From assembly GCF_002099195.1 (NCBI RefSeq), contig NZ_NBYX01000007.1:186001-250000 (forward strand): a stretch of 64,000 nucleotides of DNA, written 5' to 3'. The DNA is from Burkholderia puraquae (GTDB taxonomy: Bacteria; Pseudomonadota; Gammaproteobacteria; Burkholderiales; Burkholderiaceae). Of the stretch, positions 34,335-44,795 are shown piece by piece. The notes below the pieces were generated by a model. The model made no database searches, was not told where the DNA came from, and saw nothing but the letters and a program-made list of their open reading frames with translations. The stretch's first letter is position 1. Every line of letters starts with the position of its first letter. The translations under genes were made by a program, and so were the position numbers.

Positions 34335-36104
34335 TCACGCCCGTTGCTCCAGCGCTGCTGCGTTCGCGCGATCGCGGGCCCGCCGGATCGGCAGCCGGAC
34401 GCAGAACGTGGTGCCGCGCCCGGGCTCGCTCGTCACGTCGATGGTGCCGCGATGGCGCTCGACGATACCGTGCGAAACCGACAAGCCCAGCCCCGTTCCC
34501 TGCCCGACCGGCTTCGTCGTGAAGAACGGATCGAAGATCCGCCGGACGACGTCGGGCGTCATGCCCGTTCCGGTGTCGCTGATCGCGATCGACACCTGCT
34601 CGCCGTCGCTCGACGTGCGGATCGTGATCACGCCGCGCTCGGGGATCGCGTGCGCCGCGTTCACCAGCAGGTTCATGAAGACCTGGTTCAACTGCGACGG
34701 CAGGCATTCGACCTGCGGCACGTCGCCGTAATCGCGCACGATTTCGGCCTTGTACTTGAGTTCGTTGTGGACGACGTTGAGCGTGCTTTCCAGGCCCGCG
34801 CGGAGATCGACCACGCTCCATTCGCCGCTGGCCGGACGCGAGAAATCGCGCAGGTCCTGCACGATGCGCCGCACGCGTAGCGCGCCGTCGATCGATTCGT
34901 CGATCAGGATCGCGATCTCGCCGCGCACGTAGTCCAGGTCCGCCGCGCGGCTCATCGCCGTCAGCGTGTCGCGGGCGGCCGGGTCGAGCTGCGGCAGCGC
35001 GGCTTCATGCGCCGCAATCACGTCGAGCAGACTGCGCACCCACGTCTTCAACGTATTGAGGTTCGCACTGACGAAGCCGATCGGATTGTTGATCTCGTGC
35101 GCGACACCGGCCGCGAGCTGACCGATCGACGCGAGCTTTTCCGACTGCAGCAACTGCTCGTGGGTTTCTTCGAGTGCCTGCAACAAGCGCCGCTGCTCCT
35201 CCTTCTCCTGTTCGAGCCGCGCCTGCGCGACCTTGCGTTCGTCGATCTCGGTCGCCATGATCTCGCGCGTGCGCTGCAGTACCGCCGTGGTCTGTTCGTA
35301 GCGGTGCAGCGCGCGCTCCAGTTCCGCGGTTCGCAACCGCACGAGCCGCTCGAGCGTATCGGTCATGCCGCGCAGGAAGGTTGTGCGCGCATCGAATCGG
35401 CTCAGCAGCAGCGTGACGACCAGCGTCCCCGTCGTGAACAGCGCGACGGTGGTCGCGAGCCACGGCGTGTCGACCCCGTTCGCGGCCCCGCATCGCGCAT
35501 CCGGTGCGAAATGCGCGGCCGCCATCGCCGTGTAGTGCATGCCGGTAATCGCAATGCCCATCACGACGGCCGCGCCGACCCGCTGCGCGGTCGCATGGCG
35601 CGCCTGCTGCACGCGCAGCGCCTGCGCGATCCACAACGCGGCAGTCGACGCGATCACCGCGATGCCGATCGAGGCGGCGAACAGCGCGGCATCGTAGCGA
35701 ATGCCGGGCTCCATGCGCATCGCGGCCATCCCCGCGTAATGCATGCCGGCGATCCCGCCACCCATCAGCACGCCGCCCGCGAGCAGCCGCCGCCAGCCCA
35801 GCCGCGCGCGCGTGACGACAGTCAGCGCGAAGTACGACACGAGCACGGCAATCGCCAGCGACGCGCCCGTATCCGGCAATGCATAGCCGAGCGGAATCGG
35901 CAGCGAAAACGCGAGCATGCCGACGAAATGCATCGACCAGATTCCGGTGCCCATCGCCGCCGCGCCGCCGCCCAGCCACGCACGCTTGAGCTTCGGGTTG
36001 TCGAGCAGCGAAATGAAGGCGGCCAGGTCGAGCGTCGTATAGGAAGCCAGCGTCGCGATGGCGAGCGACAGCACGACGAGCGGGAGATTGTAGGTGCCGT
36101 ACAT
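34335..36104 (-). CDS. MHYT-domain membrane histidine kinase
   Basis: A 589-residue sensor kinase. The N-terminal seven-helix MHYT sensor has the motifs MHFVGM (58-63), MHYAGM (121-126) and MHYTAM (189-194), thought to bind copper and sense O2, CO or NO. A coiled-coil stretch (about 250-325) leads to the H-box H336 (GVAHEINNPIGF), N-box (FMNLLVNAAHAI), G1 box DTGTGM and G2 box GTGLGL. All kinase motifs are intact. The ATG at 36104 starts directly before the first helix; an earlier in-frame start adds 20 polar residues. It is preceded by 78 bases and the HD-domain response regulator, its likely partner. Confidence 0.9.
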   Translation of the reverse strand: MYGTYNLPLVVLSLAIATLASYTTLDLAAFISLLDNPKLKRAWLGGGAAAMGTGIWSMHFVGMLAFSLPIPLGYALPDTGASLAIAVLVSYFALTVVTRARLGWRRLLAGGVLMGGGIAGMHYAGMAAMRMEPGIRYDAALFAASIGIAVIASTAALWIAQALRVQQARHATAQRVGAAVVMGIAITGMHYTAMAAAHFAPDARCGAANGVDTPWLATTVALFTTGTLVVTLLLSRFDARTTFLRGMTDTLERLVRLRTAELERALHRYEQTTAVLQRTREIMATEIDERKVAQARLEQEKEEQRRLLQALEETHEQLLQSEKLASIGQLAAGVAHEINNPIGFVSANLNTLKTWVRSLLDVIAAHEAALPQLDPAARDTLTAMSRAADLDYVRGEIAILIDESIDGALRVRRIVQDLRDFSRPASGEWSVVDLRAGLESTLNVVHNELKYKAEIVRDYGDVPQVECLPSQLNQVFMNLLVNAAHAIPERGVITIRTSSDGEQVSIAISDTGTGMTPDVVRRIFDPFFTTKPVGQGTGLGLSVSHGIVERHRGTIDVTSEPGRGTTFCVRLPIRRARDRANAAALEQRA

Positions 36105-36182
36105 GATCGAGCGCCCGAATCGAGGTGAGTGCGTTGCCGCGGCGCGGTCGCGCACCGCGGCCATCAGGCCGCGTGCCCGGGC

Positions 36183-37595
36183 TCAGGCAGGGGCCGCGCC
36201 CGCGTTCGGCGCCGGCTTCGCCGCAGCCTGGCCGGCCAGCACGAGGATATCGAACGACGTCCCCTCGCGCGTCTCGAAGCGGCGCACGAGTTCGATCTGG
36301 TGCGCCGACATCACGCTGCCCTTGGTCATCAGCAGCACGCCGCGATGCGTGCGCAGATCGTCGGCGAGCTGCATCCCTTCGCGCAGCTGCGCGGACTTGA
36401 TCTCAGCGACGGACGCCGCGATGCCGAGACTCGCCGGATCCCGCATCAGTTCGACCAGGCTTTCGACGATCCGCGGGTCGTAGCGCACACCAGCCTGCGA
36501 GCGCAACGCGTCGATCGCCTGCTCGACCGAATGCGGCGCACCGATGTCGCCGTTGCGCAGCCCTTCGAAATCGCGCGCGATCGCGACGATCCGCGAGCCG
36601 AGCGGGATCGAGTCGCCCGCCAGCCCGTCCGGCGTACCGCGTCCGTTGAAGCGTTCGTACTGGTGCAGCACGATCGACGCAACCTTGTGCAGTTGCGCGA
36701 CCGGTGTCAGCACCATCTGCGCGCGCAGCGGATGCTGCAGGAACAGGCCGTGCTCTTCGGCCGTCATCTTCGCGAGCGGCTTGTGCAGCAATTCGTCCGG
36801 CAGCGACAACTTGCCGATGCCGTGCAGCAGCCCCGCGAAATAGACGTCCTGCGCATGCAGCTCGCTCATCTCGGACGCCAGCGCGAGCCGCCGCGCAATC
36901 TCGCCGACCCGCATCGCATGACCACTGGAGGATCCGCAGCGCATCTCGATCATGCTCGCGCAGACCTGGACCATCGCGGTGAAACTGCTTTTGAGGTCGC
37001 GTTGCGCGGCTTCGAGGAACATCACGGTCTGGCCGAGCTCCTCCGTGCGCGCACGAACCTGCGTTTCGAGTTCGGTGTTGAAACGGCGCAGCGCTTCGTT
37101 CTGCGCTTCCGTCAACGCGGCCAGCCGGGCCGCTTCGCGCCGCAAGCGCCGCTGCTCCAGCGCCTGTTCGATAGTCAGCAGCAGGTCGTGATCGTCCCAC
37201 GGCTTGTTCAGGTAGCGATACACGCCGCCGTCGTTGACGGCCTGCACGACCGACGCGATCTCCGCATAGCCGGTCAGCAGGATGCGCATCGCGTCCGGAT
37301 AAAGCGCCCGTGCACGGGCCAGGAACTCCGCGCCGCTCATGCCCGGCATCCGCATGTCGGACACGATCAGGTCGACTTCGGTCGACGCCAGTATCTCGAG
37401 GGCGGCCTCGCCGCTATCCGCGGTCAGGATCTCGTAGCCGGCGGGCCGGAACACGCGCCTGAGCGCTGACAGCACGCTCGGCTCGTCGTCGACCAGCAGG
37501 ATCGACGGTACGCCACCCGCATCGTCGGATGTCGCTGGCGCCCCGGTCGTTTCAGGCGATACCGCATTCGGTCCGTTTGTTGCAGATGTCGTCAT
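36183..37595 (-). CDS. Response regulator with HD-type (degenerate HD-GYP) output domain
   Basis: A 470-residue protein. The receiver domain at about 30-145 has D36/D37, phospho-acceptor D80 (LIVSDMRMPG), T108 and K131, all intact. A coiled coil (about 145-200) links it to an RpfG-like HD domain (about 205-370). That domain is degenerate: the HD pair reads HG (LLHGIGK, 258-259) and the GYP signature reads NGRGTPDG. Hydrolysis of cyclic di-GMP is therefore doubtful, and it may act as a binding or scaffolding output. It lies upstream of and probably cotranscribed with the MHYT kinase. Confidence 0.87.
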   Translation of the reverse strand: MTTSATNGPNAVSPETTGAPATSDDAGGVPSILLVDDEPSVLSALRRVFRPAGYEILTADSGEAALEILASTEVDLIVSDMRMPGMSGAEFLARARALYPDAMRILLTGYAEIASVVQAVNDGGVYRYLNKPWDDHDLLLTIEQALEQRRLRREAARLAALTEAQNEALRRFNTELETQVRARTEELGQTVMFLEAAQRDLKSSFTAMVQVCASMIEMRCGSSSGHAMRVGEIARRLALASEMSELHAQDVYFAGLLHGIGKLSLPDELLHKPLAKMTAEEHGLFLQHPLRAQMVLTPVAQLHKVASIVLHQYERFNGRGTPDGLAGDSIPLGSRIVAIARDFEGLRNGDIGAPHSVEQAIDALRSQAGVRYDPRIVESLVELMRDPASLGIAASVAEIKSAQLREGMQLADDLRTHRGVLLMTKGSVMSAHQIELVRRFETREGTSFDILVLAGQAAAKPAPNAGAAPA

Positions 37596-37732
37596 GATTG
37601 GCCTCGGATCCTGTATTTATATTCTCTCTGCATCATCGGCATGCGCCGCGCATTCCACATCCGGGAAAACGCTGATGCGCTCGCCCGAAGCACACCGCTG
37701 GCCCGTCGCCGCGGCACGCGGCAGTGCGCGGC

Positions 37733-38182
37733 CTAAGTCGTGGTCGAACCCGGTTCGCGCACGTAGTAGATGTCCCACTCCGCTTCGTCGGCCTGCACGA
37801 AGCCGTGCCGTGCATAGAAGCGGTTCGAATCACTGCCGCGCAGCGCACCGACACGGAGGGGCACGCGCTGCGCATCCGCGTCGGCAAGGATCCTGCGCAG
37901 CACGGCCGCGCCGATACCCTTTCCCTGGTGCCCGGGCACGATGTACAGATGGTCGAGCAGCCAGTGGTCTTCCTGCGGCCGGACCACGAAAAAACCCGCG
38001 TTCACCCCGTCGGCTTCGATGAAGCGGCATAGCGCCGGGTCGAACGACGCGAGAAAGCGTTCGCGCGCACGCTGGGGATCGAAGCGGCCGATGCGCTCGA
38101 GGCTGTCGCGCATCGCGGCGATGCGGATGGCAACCAGCGTTTCGGCGTCGGATCGGGTGGCGAGGGGAAAGGTCAGGTTCAT
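37733..38182 (-). CDS. GNAT-family N-acetyltransferase
   Basis: A 149-residue GNAT protein. The acetyl-CoA loop is YIVPGHQGKGIGAAVL (Q/RxxGxG), followed by RRILADADAQRVPLRVGALRG and the C-terminal RFYARHGFVQ. The small size and lack of extra domains fit general small-molecule acetyltransferases. The substrate is unknown. It lies alone between the response regulator and the TPR gene, on the same strand as both. Confidence 0.86.
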   Translation of the reverse strand: MNLTFPLATRSDAETLVAIRIAAMRDSLERIGRFDPQRARERFLASFDPALCRFIEADGVNAGFFVVRPQEDHWLLDHLYIVPGHQGKGIGAAVLRRILADADAQRVPLRVGALRGSDSNRFYARHGFVQADEAEWDIYYVREPGSTTT

Positions 38183-38266
38183 GGGCAGGTTGCGCTCACA
38201 CGGAGAAAACGCCCGGCATCGCTGCGCAAGCGTCGACGCTTTCTCGCGGCGCCGGCCGGCGGCCGG

Positions 38267-38704
38267 TCAGGGCGTCTCGATGCCTTCCGCCCGCGTCGCC
38301 AGGAATCGCAGGTACTTGCCGTCCTCGTCCTCGAACAGCTCCGGCCCGCCGCCCATGTACGCGCGCATCAGCTCGTCGGCCGCGCGGTCGAGATTGCCCA
38401 GTTCGAACTGGCATTGACCGAGCCTCAGGTGCAGGAACGGATTGCCGATCGCGTTGGGGAAATGCATCGCCTGGCCGAGATTGTCGCGCCCGGCCGCGTA
38501 GTCCTCTTGATGGAAATTCACGTCGCCGATGGCGGCCATCAACCAGGTGCCGGCCTCCCAATTGGTCTTGGGTTCGGGAAGCAGGTCGAATCCGGCCCAG
38601 AATTTTTCCAGCGCGCCTGTGTAGTCGCCGTCTTCCATCAAGGCATCGCCCGCGTCGCTCAGCGCGCCGATCCGTTCGTACAGCGCGTTGTCCAGTTCTG
38701 CCAT
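38267..38704 (-). CDS. Small TPR-like protein
   Basis: A 145-residue, acidic, helical protein with TPR-like repeats (DAGDALMEDGDYTGALEKFW, then LHLRLGQCQFELGNLDRAAD). No signal peptide or membrane segment is seen. Such proteins mediate protein contacts; some serve as immunity proteins, but no toxin gene is adjacent. Function unknown. Confidence 0.75.
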   Translation of the reverse strand: MAELDNALYERIGALSDAGDALMEDGDYTGALEKFWAGFDLLPEPKTNWEAGTWLMAAIGDVNFHQEDYAAGRDNLGQAMHFPNAIGNPFLHLRLGQCQFELGNLDRAADELMRAYMGGGPELFEDEDGKYLRFLATRAEGIETP

Positions 38705-39131
38705 GTCGAATCCCTGTTCCGGAGTTGAAATCGGCCCGGTGCGGCCGGTGGTTGTGATTCAATCGCGACGATTGCGTACAGTTTTGCCGCCCTGGTCGAT
38801 CATCCGGCCGGCATTCATCCAGCATACCCGAGCCGTATGACGCGCGTGCCTCGGTTTTCGGTGCATTTCTGCGGCGCGTGCCGAATGAGCGGCGCGGGGT
38901 TGGCTCGTGAATCCGACAAGACCCGGATCCGGATGCTACGCCGACGGATGCCTTGAGCCGACGTAACCCGCCCGTTTGCGCAGCCGGCGCGGCCATGCGC
39001 GGCGACGGTTTTTCATGCGGCACGGTGATCTCCTGCCTGTTCCCGCCATCGAACACCCGCGAGGTTGTGGCGCGGCGACCGTCATGGCAGGATGCCGGGT
39101 TCGATTGCACGGTGGAAGGGAGCGGGAAACC
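38705..39131. other. Intergenic stretch, 427 bases
   Basis: No gene is seen. It separates the TPR gene (minus) from the ABC permease gene (plus) and should hold both promoters. An open frame runs into the permease from 38976, but it lacks a ribosome-binding site and family-like sequence. No dyad or repeat stands out. Confidence 0.45.
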
Positions 39132-40331
39132 ATGTTGTCTTGCCGACTGAGGTGGTACGCGCTCGCGACGTCCAGCCTGCTGCGCAGGCATTGGCAGGCA
39201 CTGTTCCTGTTGATTCTGCTGTTGCTGCCGGCGATGCCGGTGTTTTCGCAGACGCGGATTCTGGGCGCCCCCGTACTCGAAGCGCTGGCGCCGTCGCATG
39301 GCATCGAATGGCGGTTCGCATGGGTGCACCTGCTCGAAGCCGTGGGCATCGTGTGGGTATTGGCGCAGCGTACCGCGATCACAGGGGGGCCGTTCGTCAC
39401 CTTCCTTGCGTCTTTGCCAATCCCCGACAACCGCCGTCGTCTCGTCGACACCATCGTCGTGATCGCCGCGAGCACGCCGCTGCTGCTGCCCGTGCTGGCG
39501 GCCGCCATCGCACTCGCCTTTGTGCCGCAGAAGGCGGTCAACTACCTGTTCGTGCTCGACCTGTTCCTGATTACGCTGGGATGGCAACTGACCGCGCTGT
39601 CGCGCAATATGCGCAACGCAATCGCGTTGATTGTTGCCAACGGGTTCCTCGTCGGCGGCTTTCACGCCGAGGGCATGTTGCGTCCTGCGTGGCTGATCGT
39701 GGCATTGTTGCTCGCGGCGTTCACGATTGCGCCTACCGCCGCTGCGTCGTCCGCCCGGTCGGGAACGCCGGGCGCATGCTCGCGTCGCGTCACGCATGCC
39801 ATCCGTGCCCGCGCGCGAGATGGGCTTTCGCCCATCGCCAGGCTGCAAATCGGCATCCTGCAGGACCGTGCCGCGAGCACCGTCGGACGCTGCCTGATGA
39901 TGGCTGCGGTCGCCGCCTCCACAGGGTTCCTGCTCGCACTCTGGGGTTTCGACAAGCGCGCCGTGCCGCTGACGCTGATGGCGCAGGCCGTCATCGCACT
40001 GATTGCGGCGACGACCTATCGCGATTTGCGGGCGGCTCACCTGCGCGCGTCTCACTTCATGCGGTCGCTGCCGCTATCGGCCTTCGCGAAACGCCGAGCC
40101 GACTGGCTGACCGTTGCCGCGCTGGCGCTGCCGTTTGCCGCGATCGCGCCGCTGTTGCTGGCGCTGCACGGCGTGTTGTCATGGCCGATGGCAGCGGCGC
40201 TCGTGTGCTCGGGCGCACCGCTCGTCGCATTACACTATCTGCCGCAACGCTACGCCTCCCGACAATCCGTGTTGCTGGGTGTCCTGCTGACCGTGATCTG
40301 GGTCACGCTCACCTGGCCAATTTTCGTTTGA
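39132..40331 (+). CDS. Membrane subunit of a two-gene ABC transporter
   Basis: A 399-residue polytopic membrane protein with about ten hydrophobic segments, from residues about 20 (HWQALFLLILLLLPAMPVF) to the end. No sequence signature fixes the family. The gene just downstream encodes an ABC ATPase, so this is taken as its permease partner. It may export a lipid, peptide or antibiotic. The ATG at 39132 has a GGGA-rich site upstream and starts just before the first helix. Confidence 0.65.
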   Translation: MLSCRLRWYALATSSLLRRHWQALFLLILLLLPAMPVFSQTRILGAPVLEALAPSHGIEWRFAWVHLLEAVGIVWVLAQRTAITGGPFVTFLASLPIPDNRRRLVDTIVVIAASTPLLLPVLAAAIALAFVPQKAVNYLFVLDLFLITLGWQLTALSRNMRNAIALIVANGFLVGGFHAEGMLRPAWLIVALLLAAFTIAPTAAASSARSGTPGACSRRVTHAIRARARDGLSPIARLQIGILQDRAASTVGRCLMMAAVAASTGFLLALWGFDKRAVPLTLMAQAVIALIAATTYRDLRAAHLRASHFMRSLPLSAFAKRRADWLTVAALALPFAAIAPLLLALHGVLSWPMAAALVCSGAPLVALHYLPQRYASRQSVLLGVLLTVIWVTLTWPIFV

Positions 40332-40342
40332 TCGACCGATCC

Positions 40343-40966
40343 ATGCTCCGCTTCGACAATCTCGGCAAGCGCTACGACAAGCGCGTCATTTTCCAGGGAC
40401 TCCACTACGCATCCGGTGCCGGGTGCGTGGCGCTATGCGACGAAAACGGGAGCGGCAAATCGACGTTGCTCGGCATTCTCGCCGGCACGATCGACGCCGA
40501 CGAAGGCGAGGTATGGCTCGGCGGCCATTCGCTGCGCACCGCGCCGCTCGATGCGAAATCCGCGCTGGCGTACGTGCCCGACGATTGCCTGGCCTATCCG
40601 TTCCAGACCGGGCGCGCATTCCTCGACCTGGTGGCGGCCGCGAAGAAGACCGTCGTCGACACCCGCACGCTCGAGCTGGCGGATCGATTCGGGCTGGCCC
40701 CGCATATGGAGAAGCGCTTCGAGCAGATGTCGCTCGGCACGCGCAAGAAACTGTTCCTGACGGCAACGACGCTCGGCGCACCCACCGTCGTGATCGCCGA
40801 CGAACCGGGCAACGGGCTCGATGCTGCGTCACGTGCTGTTCTGATCGATCTGTTCAAGACGCTGGCTAAAGACCGGGCCGTCTTTTTCTCGAGTCACGAT
40901 CCGGCGCTGGCGCGCGCCTGCGACGCAAGGATCACCCGTTTTGCCGAGCTTGGATTCGCTGGATAG
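40343..40966 (+). CDS. ABC transporter ATPase subunit
   Basis: A 207-residue ABC ATPase. Walker A is ENGSGKSTLLGILAG, the Q-loop is not clear, the signature is degenerate (QMSLGTRKKLFL rather than LSGGQ), Walker B is TVVIADEPGNGLD, and the switch His is in SSHD. The usual Gly-Pro before NGSGKST is Asp-Glu. At 207 residues it is short but complete. It starts 11 bases after the membrane subunit stops, so the two form one transporter. Confidence 0.85.
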   Translation: MLRFDNLGKRYDKRVIFQGLHYASGAGCVALCDENGSGKSTLLGILAGTIDADEGEVWLGGHSLRTAPLDAKSALAYVPDDCLAYPFQTGRAFLDLVAAAKKTVVDTRTLELADRFGLAPHMEKRFEQMSLGTRKKLFLTATTLGAPTVVIADEPGNGLDAASRAVLIDLFKTLAKDRAVFFSSHDPALARACDARITRFAELGFAG

Positions 40967-41215
40967 CCGGTATCGTCGCCGGCGCAGTCATGGGGATCGG
41001 TCGGATGCGGCTGCCGTACGGAGGGGGATCTGCGCACCGGCAATCGATCGTCGTCATTTTCCGGAAGGAAGGAAGTGCAAAACGGACCATCCCGCCCCGC
41101 ACTTCCGTGAACGCTCCGAAACACATGTCCGACGTGCCGGGCCCCGATCAACCGACTGTCCGACACCACAGCCGGTGATCGTTCGACCCGCGCACATGCC
41201 CGGCCATGCGCCTCG

Positions 41216-42628
41216 TCAAGCCTTCAACGCCCCGAACACCTCGTCCAGCGTCTTCTTCGCATCGCCGAACAGCATCCGGTTGTTGTCCTTGTAGAACAGC
41301 GGGTTATCGACGCCCGCATAGCCCGACGCCATGCTTCGCTTCATCACGATCGAGGTCTTCGCCTTCCACACCTCCAGCACCGGCATGCCGGCGATCGGGC
41401 TGCCCGGATCTTCCTGCGCCGCCGGGTTCACGATGTCGTTCGCGCCGATCACCATCGACACGTCGGCTTCGGGGAAGTCGCCGTTGATCTCGTCCATCTC
41501 CATCACGATGTCGTAAGGCACCTTCGCCTCGGCGAGCAGCACGTTCATGTGCCCCGGCATGCGGCCGGCCACCGGATGGATCGCGAAACGCACGTCCACG
41601 CCCTTCTCGCGCAGCACCTTCGTGAGTTCATGCACGGTGTGCTGGGCTTGCGCTACGGCCATCCCGTACCCGGGCACGATGATCACGCTCTTGGCATCGC
41701 GCAGCAGCTCGGCCGTCTCCAGCGCGCTCACGGCCACCACTTCGCCGGCCGGCTGCGCACCGGCGCCCGACGCCGCGGGCGCGCCGCTGCCGGTGCCGAA
41801 GCCGCCGGCAATCACACTGATGAAGTTGCGGTTCATCGCGCGGCACATGATGTACGACAGGATCGCACCCGACGAGCCCACCAGCGCGCCGATCACGATC
41901 AGCAGGTCGTTGCCGAGCATGAAGCCGGTGGCGGCCGCCGCCCAGCCCGAGTAGCTGTTGAGCATCGACACCACGACGGGCATGTCCGCGCCGCCGATCG
42001 CCATCACCATGTGCACGCCGAACAGCAGCGACACCACCGTCATCACGATGAGCGGCGTCATGCCGTCCTGGACCGTCTCCGCATGCAGGAACGCGCGGCC
42101 GAACACGATCACCACCACCAGCGCGGCCAGGTTGAGCCAGTGCCGTGCCGGCAGCAGCAGCGGCTTGCCGCCGATCTTGCCGGAGAGCTTGCCGAACGCA
42201 ATCACCGAGCCTGCGAAGGTCACCGCGCCGATCAGGATGCCGACGTAGATTTCCACTTCGTGGATCGCGTGCTCGGCACCCGTGAACTGCACCGACGTAT
42301 CGATGTAGCTCGCGAAGCCCACCAGGCACGCCGCCAGGCCGACCAGGCTGTGCATCAGCGCAACCAGCTCGGGCATCTGCGTCATCTGCACCTTCTTCGC
42401 GGCGTACAGGCCGACCGCGCCGCCGACGACCAGCGCAGCGACGATATACGGAATGCCCTCGGCCGACACGCGTGGGCCGAGCACGGTCGCGAGCACCGCG
42501 ATCAGCATGCCGATCATGCCGAGCAGGTTGCCGCGGCGCGCGGTCTCCGGATTGGCCAGCCCGCCAAGGCTGAGGATGAACAGAATGGCCGCGCCGATAT
42601 AGGAGACGGTAGTCAGATTGGAAGTCAT
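41216..42628 (-). CDS. pntB: NAD(P) transhydrogenase subunit beta
   Basis: A 470-residue PntB. The N-terminal half has about eight to nine membrane helices ([18 protein letters not shown] is a conserved stretch), and the C-terminal dIII domain binds NADP(H), with [16 protein letters not shown] and the conserved [18 protein letters not shown]. With PntA it makes the proton-translocating transhydrogenase that interconverts NADH and NADPH. It follows pntA by 13 bases. Length matches the family (E. coli about 462). Confidence 0.96.
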   Translation of the reverse strand: MTSNLTTVSYIGAAILFILSLGGLANPETARRGNLLGMIGMLIAVLATVLGPRVSAEGIPYIVAALVVGGAVGLYAAKKVQMTQMPELVALMHSLVGLAACLVGFASYIDTSVQFTGAEHAIHEVEIYVGILIGAVTFAGSVIAFGKLSGKIGGKPLLLPARHWLNLAALVVVIVFGRAFLHAETVQDGMTPLIVMTVVSLLFGVHMVMAIGGADMPVVVSMLNSYSGWAAAATGFMLGNDLLIVIGALVGSSGAILSYIMCRAMNRNFISVIAGGFGTGSGAPAASGAGAQPAGEVVAVSALETAELLRDAKSVIIVPGYGMAVAQAQHTVHELTKVLREKGVDVRFAIHPVAGRMPGHMNVLLAEAKVPYDIVMEMDEINGDFPEADVSMVIGANDIVNPAAQEDPGSPIAGMPVLEVWKAKTSIVMKRSMASGYAGVDNPLFYKDNNRMLFGDAKKTLDEVFGALKA

Positions 42629-42641
42629 TGTGGTCGTCTCC

Positions 42642-44234
42642 TTACTTGCGGAACATCGCCAGCATGCGACGCGTCACCGCGAAGCCGCCGAACATGTTGA
42701 CGGCCGTGAGCGTCAGCGCGCCCACCGCCAGGCCCAGGATCAGCCCGGACGGACGGCCCTCGGCCGCGGCGTCGCCCAACGGCGGCGCGACCTGCACCAG
42801 CGCGCCGATCGCGATGATCGACGAGATCGCATTGGTGACGCTCATCAGCGGCGTATGCAGCGACGGCGTGACGTTCCAGATCACCATGTAGCCGATGAAG
42901 CAGGCCAGCACGAACACCGTGAAGTGCGCCAGGAACGTGGCCGGCGCGAACTGGCCGACCAGCAGGAACGCCAGTGCGCCGACGGCGAACACGATCGCGA
43001 GCGACTTGGCCGACATCGGCGCGCCGCTGCCGTGGCCATGGCCCTTGGACGCGGCTGCCGCGACCGGCGGCGTGGCGGGTTTCGGTGCGGCGGCCGGCTG
43101 CTGGATCGGCGGCGGCGGCCAGGTGACGTTGCCCTCCTTGATGACCGTGAGGCCGCGGATCGCGTCATCGTCGAAGTCGACGTTGATCGTGCCGTCCTTG
43201 CCCTTGCACAGCTCCTCGACCACGCGCAGCAGGTTGGTCGCATATAGCGTCGACGACTGTCGCGCCAGGCGCGACGCGAGATCCGTGTAGCCGACGATGG
43301 TCACGCCATGACGCACCACGGCTTCGCCCGGCACCGTCAGCTCGCAGTTGCCGCCTTGCTCGCCGGCCATGTCGACGATCACGCTGCCCGGCTTCATCGA
43401 CTGCACCATCTCGGCCGTGATCAGCTTCGGCGCCGGCTTGCCGGGAATCAGCGCGGTGGTGATGATGATGTCCGCCTCCTTGGCCTGCTGCGCGTACATC
43501 GCGCGCTGCGCCTGCTGGAAGCCTTCGCTCATCACCTTCGCGTAGCCGCCGCCGCCCGAGCCCTCTTCCTCGTAGTCGACCTTGACGAATTCGCCGCCCA
43601 GCGACTTGACCTGGTCGGCCACCTCCGCACGCGTGTCGTTGGCGCGCACGATCGCGCCCAATCCTGCGGCCGTACCGATCGCCGCAAGACCGGCGACGCC
43701 TGCGCCGGCGATGAACACCTTGGCCGGCGGCACCTTGCCCGCGGCCGTGATCTGGCCGTTGAAGTAACGGCCGAACGCATGGGCCGCCTCGATGACGGCG
43801 CGGTAGCCGCTCACGCCGGCCATCGACGTGAGGGCATCCATCTTCTGCGCGCGCGACAGCGTGCGCGGCAGCGAATCGATCGCCAGCACCGTGGCCCGCT
43901 TCGCGGCCAGCTGCTGCATCAGTTCGGGGTTCTGCGCCGGCCAGACGAAGCCGATCAGCGTGCCGCCCTCGCGCATCAGCGCGACTTCCTCGCTGCTCGG
44001 CGGGCGCACCTTGAGGACGATATCGCTGCGGCCCCATAGATCGGCGGCCGTCGCCACGACGTCGGCGCCGGCCGTGCGGTAGTCGTCATCGCTGAAGTTC
44101 GCGCCGGTGCCGGCACCGCTTTGCACGGCCACCGAGAACCCGAGCTTGATCAGCTTTTCGACCACGTCGGGAACGGTCGCTACGCGCCGCTCCTCGTGGG
44201 CCGTCTCCAAAGGGACCCCAATCTGTAATGTCAT
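42642..44234 (-). CDS. pntA: NAD(P) transhydrogenase subunit alpha
   Basis: A 530-residue PntA with fused dI and membrane parts. dI (about 1-375) has [21 protein letters not shown] at the start, [22 protein letters not shown] sequence, and the NAD-binding [19 protein letters not shown] Pro/Ala linker (near 385-410) leads to the C-terminal helices, with [30 protein letters not shown] start 10 codons earlier is possible, but ATG at 44234 matches the family. A 9-bp dyad lies about 120-145 bases upstream. Confidence 0.96.
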   Translation of the reverse strand: MTLQIGVPLETAHEERRVATVPDVVEKLIKLGFSVAVQSGAGTGANFSDDDYRTAGADVVATAADLWGRSDIVLKVRPPSSEEVALMREGGTLIGFVWPAQNPELMQQLAAKRATVLAIDSLPRTLSRAQKMDALTSMAGVSGYRAVIEAAHAFGRYFNGQITAAGKVPPAKVFIAGAGVAGLAAIGTAAGLGAIVRANDTRAEVADQVKSLGGEFVKVDYEEEGSGGGGYAKVMSEGFQQAQRAMYAQQAKEADIIITTALIPGKPAPKLITAEMVQSMKPGSVIVDMAGEQGGNCELTVPGEAVVRHGVTIVGYTDLASRLARQSSTLYATNLLRVVEELCKGKDGTINVDFDDDAIRGLTVIKEGNVTWPPPPIQQPAAAPKPATPPVAAAASKGHGHGSGAPMSAKSLAIVFAVGALAFLLVGQFAPATFLAHFTVFVLACFIGYMVIWNVTPSLHTPLMSVTNAISSIIAIGALVQVAPPLGDAAAEGRPSGLILGLAVGALTLTAVNMFGGFAVTRRMLAMFRK

Positions 44235-44795
44235 ATCCTGAACTGTCAGTAGTGGCCGTCGCAAGGAATTACGGCCTGCGTGTCAAGTCACCCAACTCAA
44301 TCCGTGTACGACTTTGCTCCGCGGGCAGCTTCGCACCGCCGCGCAGATTTCACAAACGATCCATCCTCTAATGGATCGTCTTGCCAGATCAACCCGGTTC
44401 ATGCTCTCGTCTGATCATCCTGACGAATATCGGGCGGGCGCTCCGTTCGAATAAGAACTGCGAAGCATATCCCGTGCCAGAGTCTTTCCGAAATTTATCT
44501 TTTGAATCGACGCGCATTCAATCCATGAATCCCCTGTCTGGACACAATGGGCCGGCAACCTCCCGCTCACCTGCCAGAACCGCGCGGCTCGCCCCGTCGA
44601 TACGTGAATCCGCTCGAAACATGAAAAACCGGCTATCGGCACGAAAGCATCGGAATCGGTTTCATTGCGAATCTCCCGCTCGTCGGCACAATACAATTTG
44701 TCGCGTGCCAACGACATCGTCCGCATGGCTGACGATCGTCGGTGCCGGCGAGTTTAAAGGAGAACGCAGCCTGTCCGGATCAAATCCGGAGACGA
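44235..44795. other. Intergenic stretch between pntA and the CPT-like kinase gene
   Basis: 561 bases without a convincing gene. It includes the pnt promoter region with the dyad at 44356-44379, and then about 400 bases of lower-G+C sequence in which no motif is recognised. The kinase gene is transcribed toward this stretch, so its terminator should lie here, but no hairpin with a T run was found by eye. Confidence 0.45.
44356..44379. promoter_or_regulatory. Perfect 9-bp dyad upstream of pntA
   Basis: ACGATCCAT (44356-44364) and ATGGATCGT (44371-44379) form a perfect inverted repeat with a 6-nt loop. It lies 122-145 bases before the pntA start. It could be an operator for pntAB or a hairpin. 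No matching known regulator site is recognised. Confidence 0.5.
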
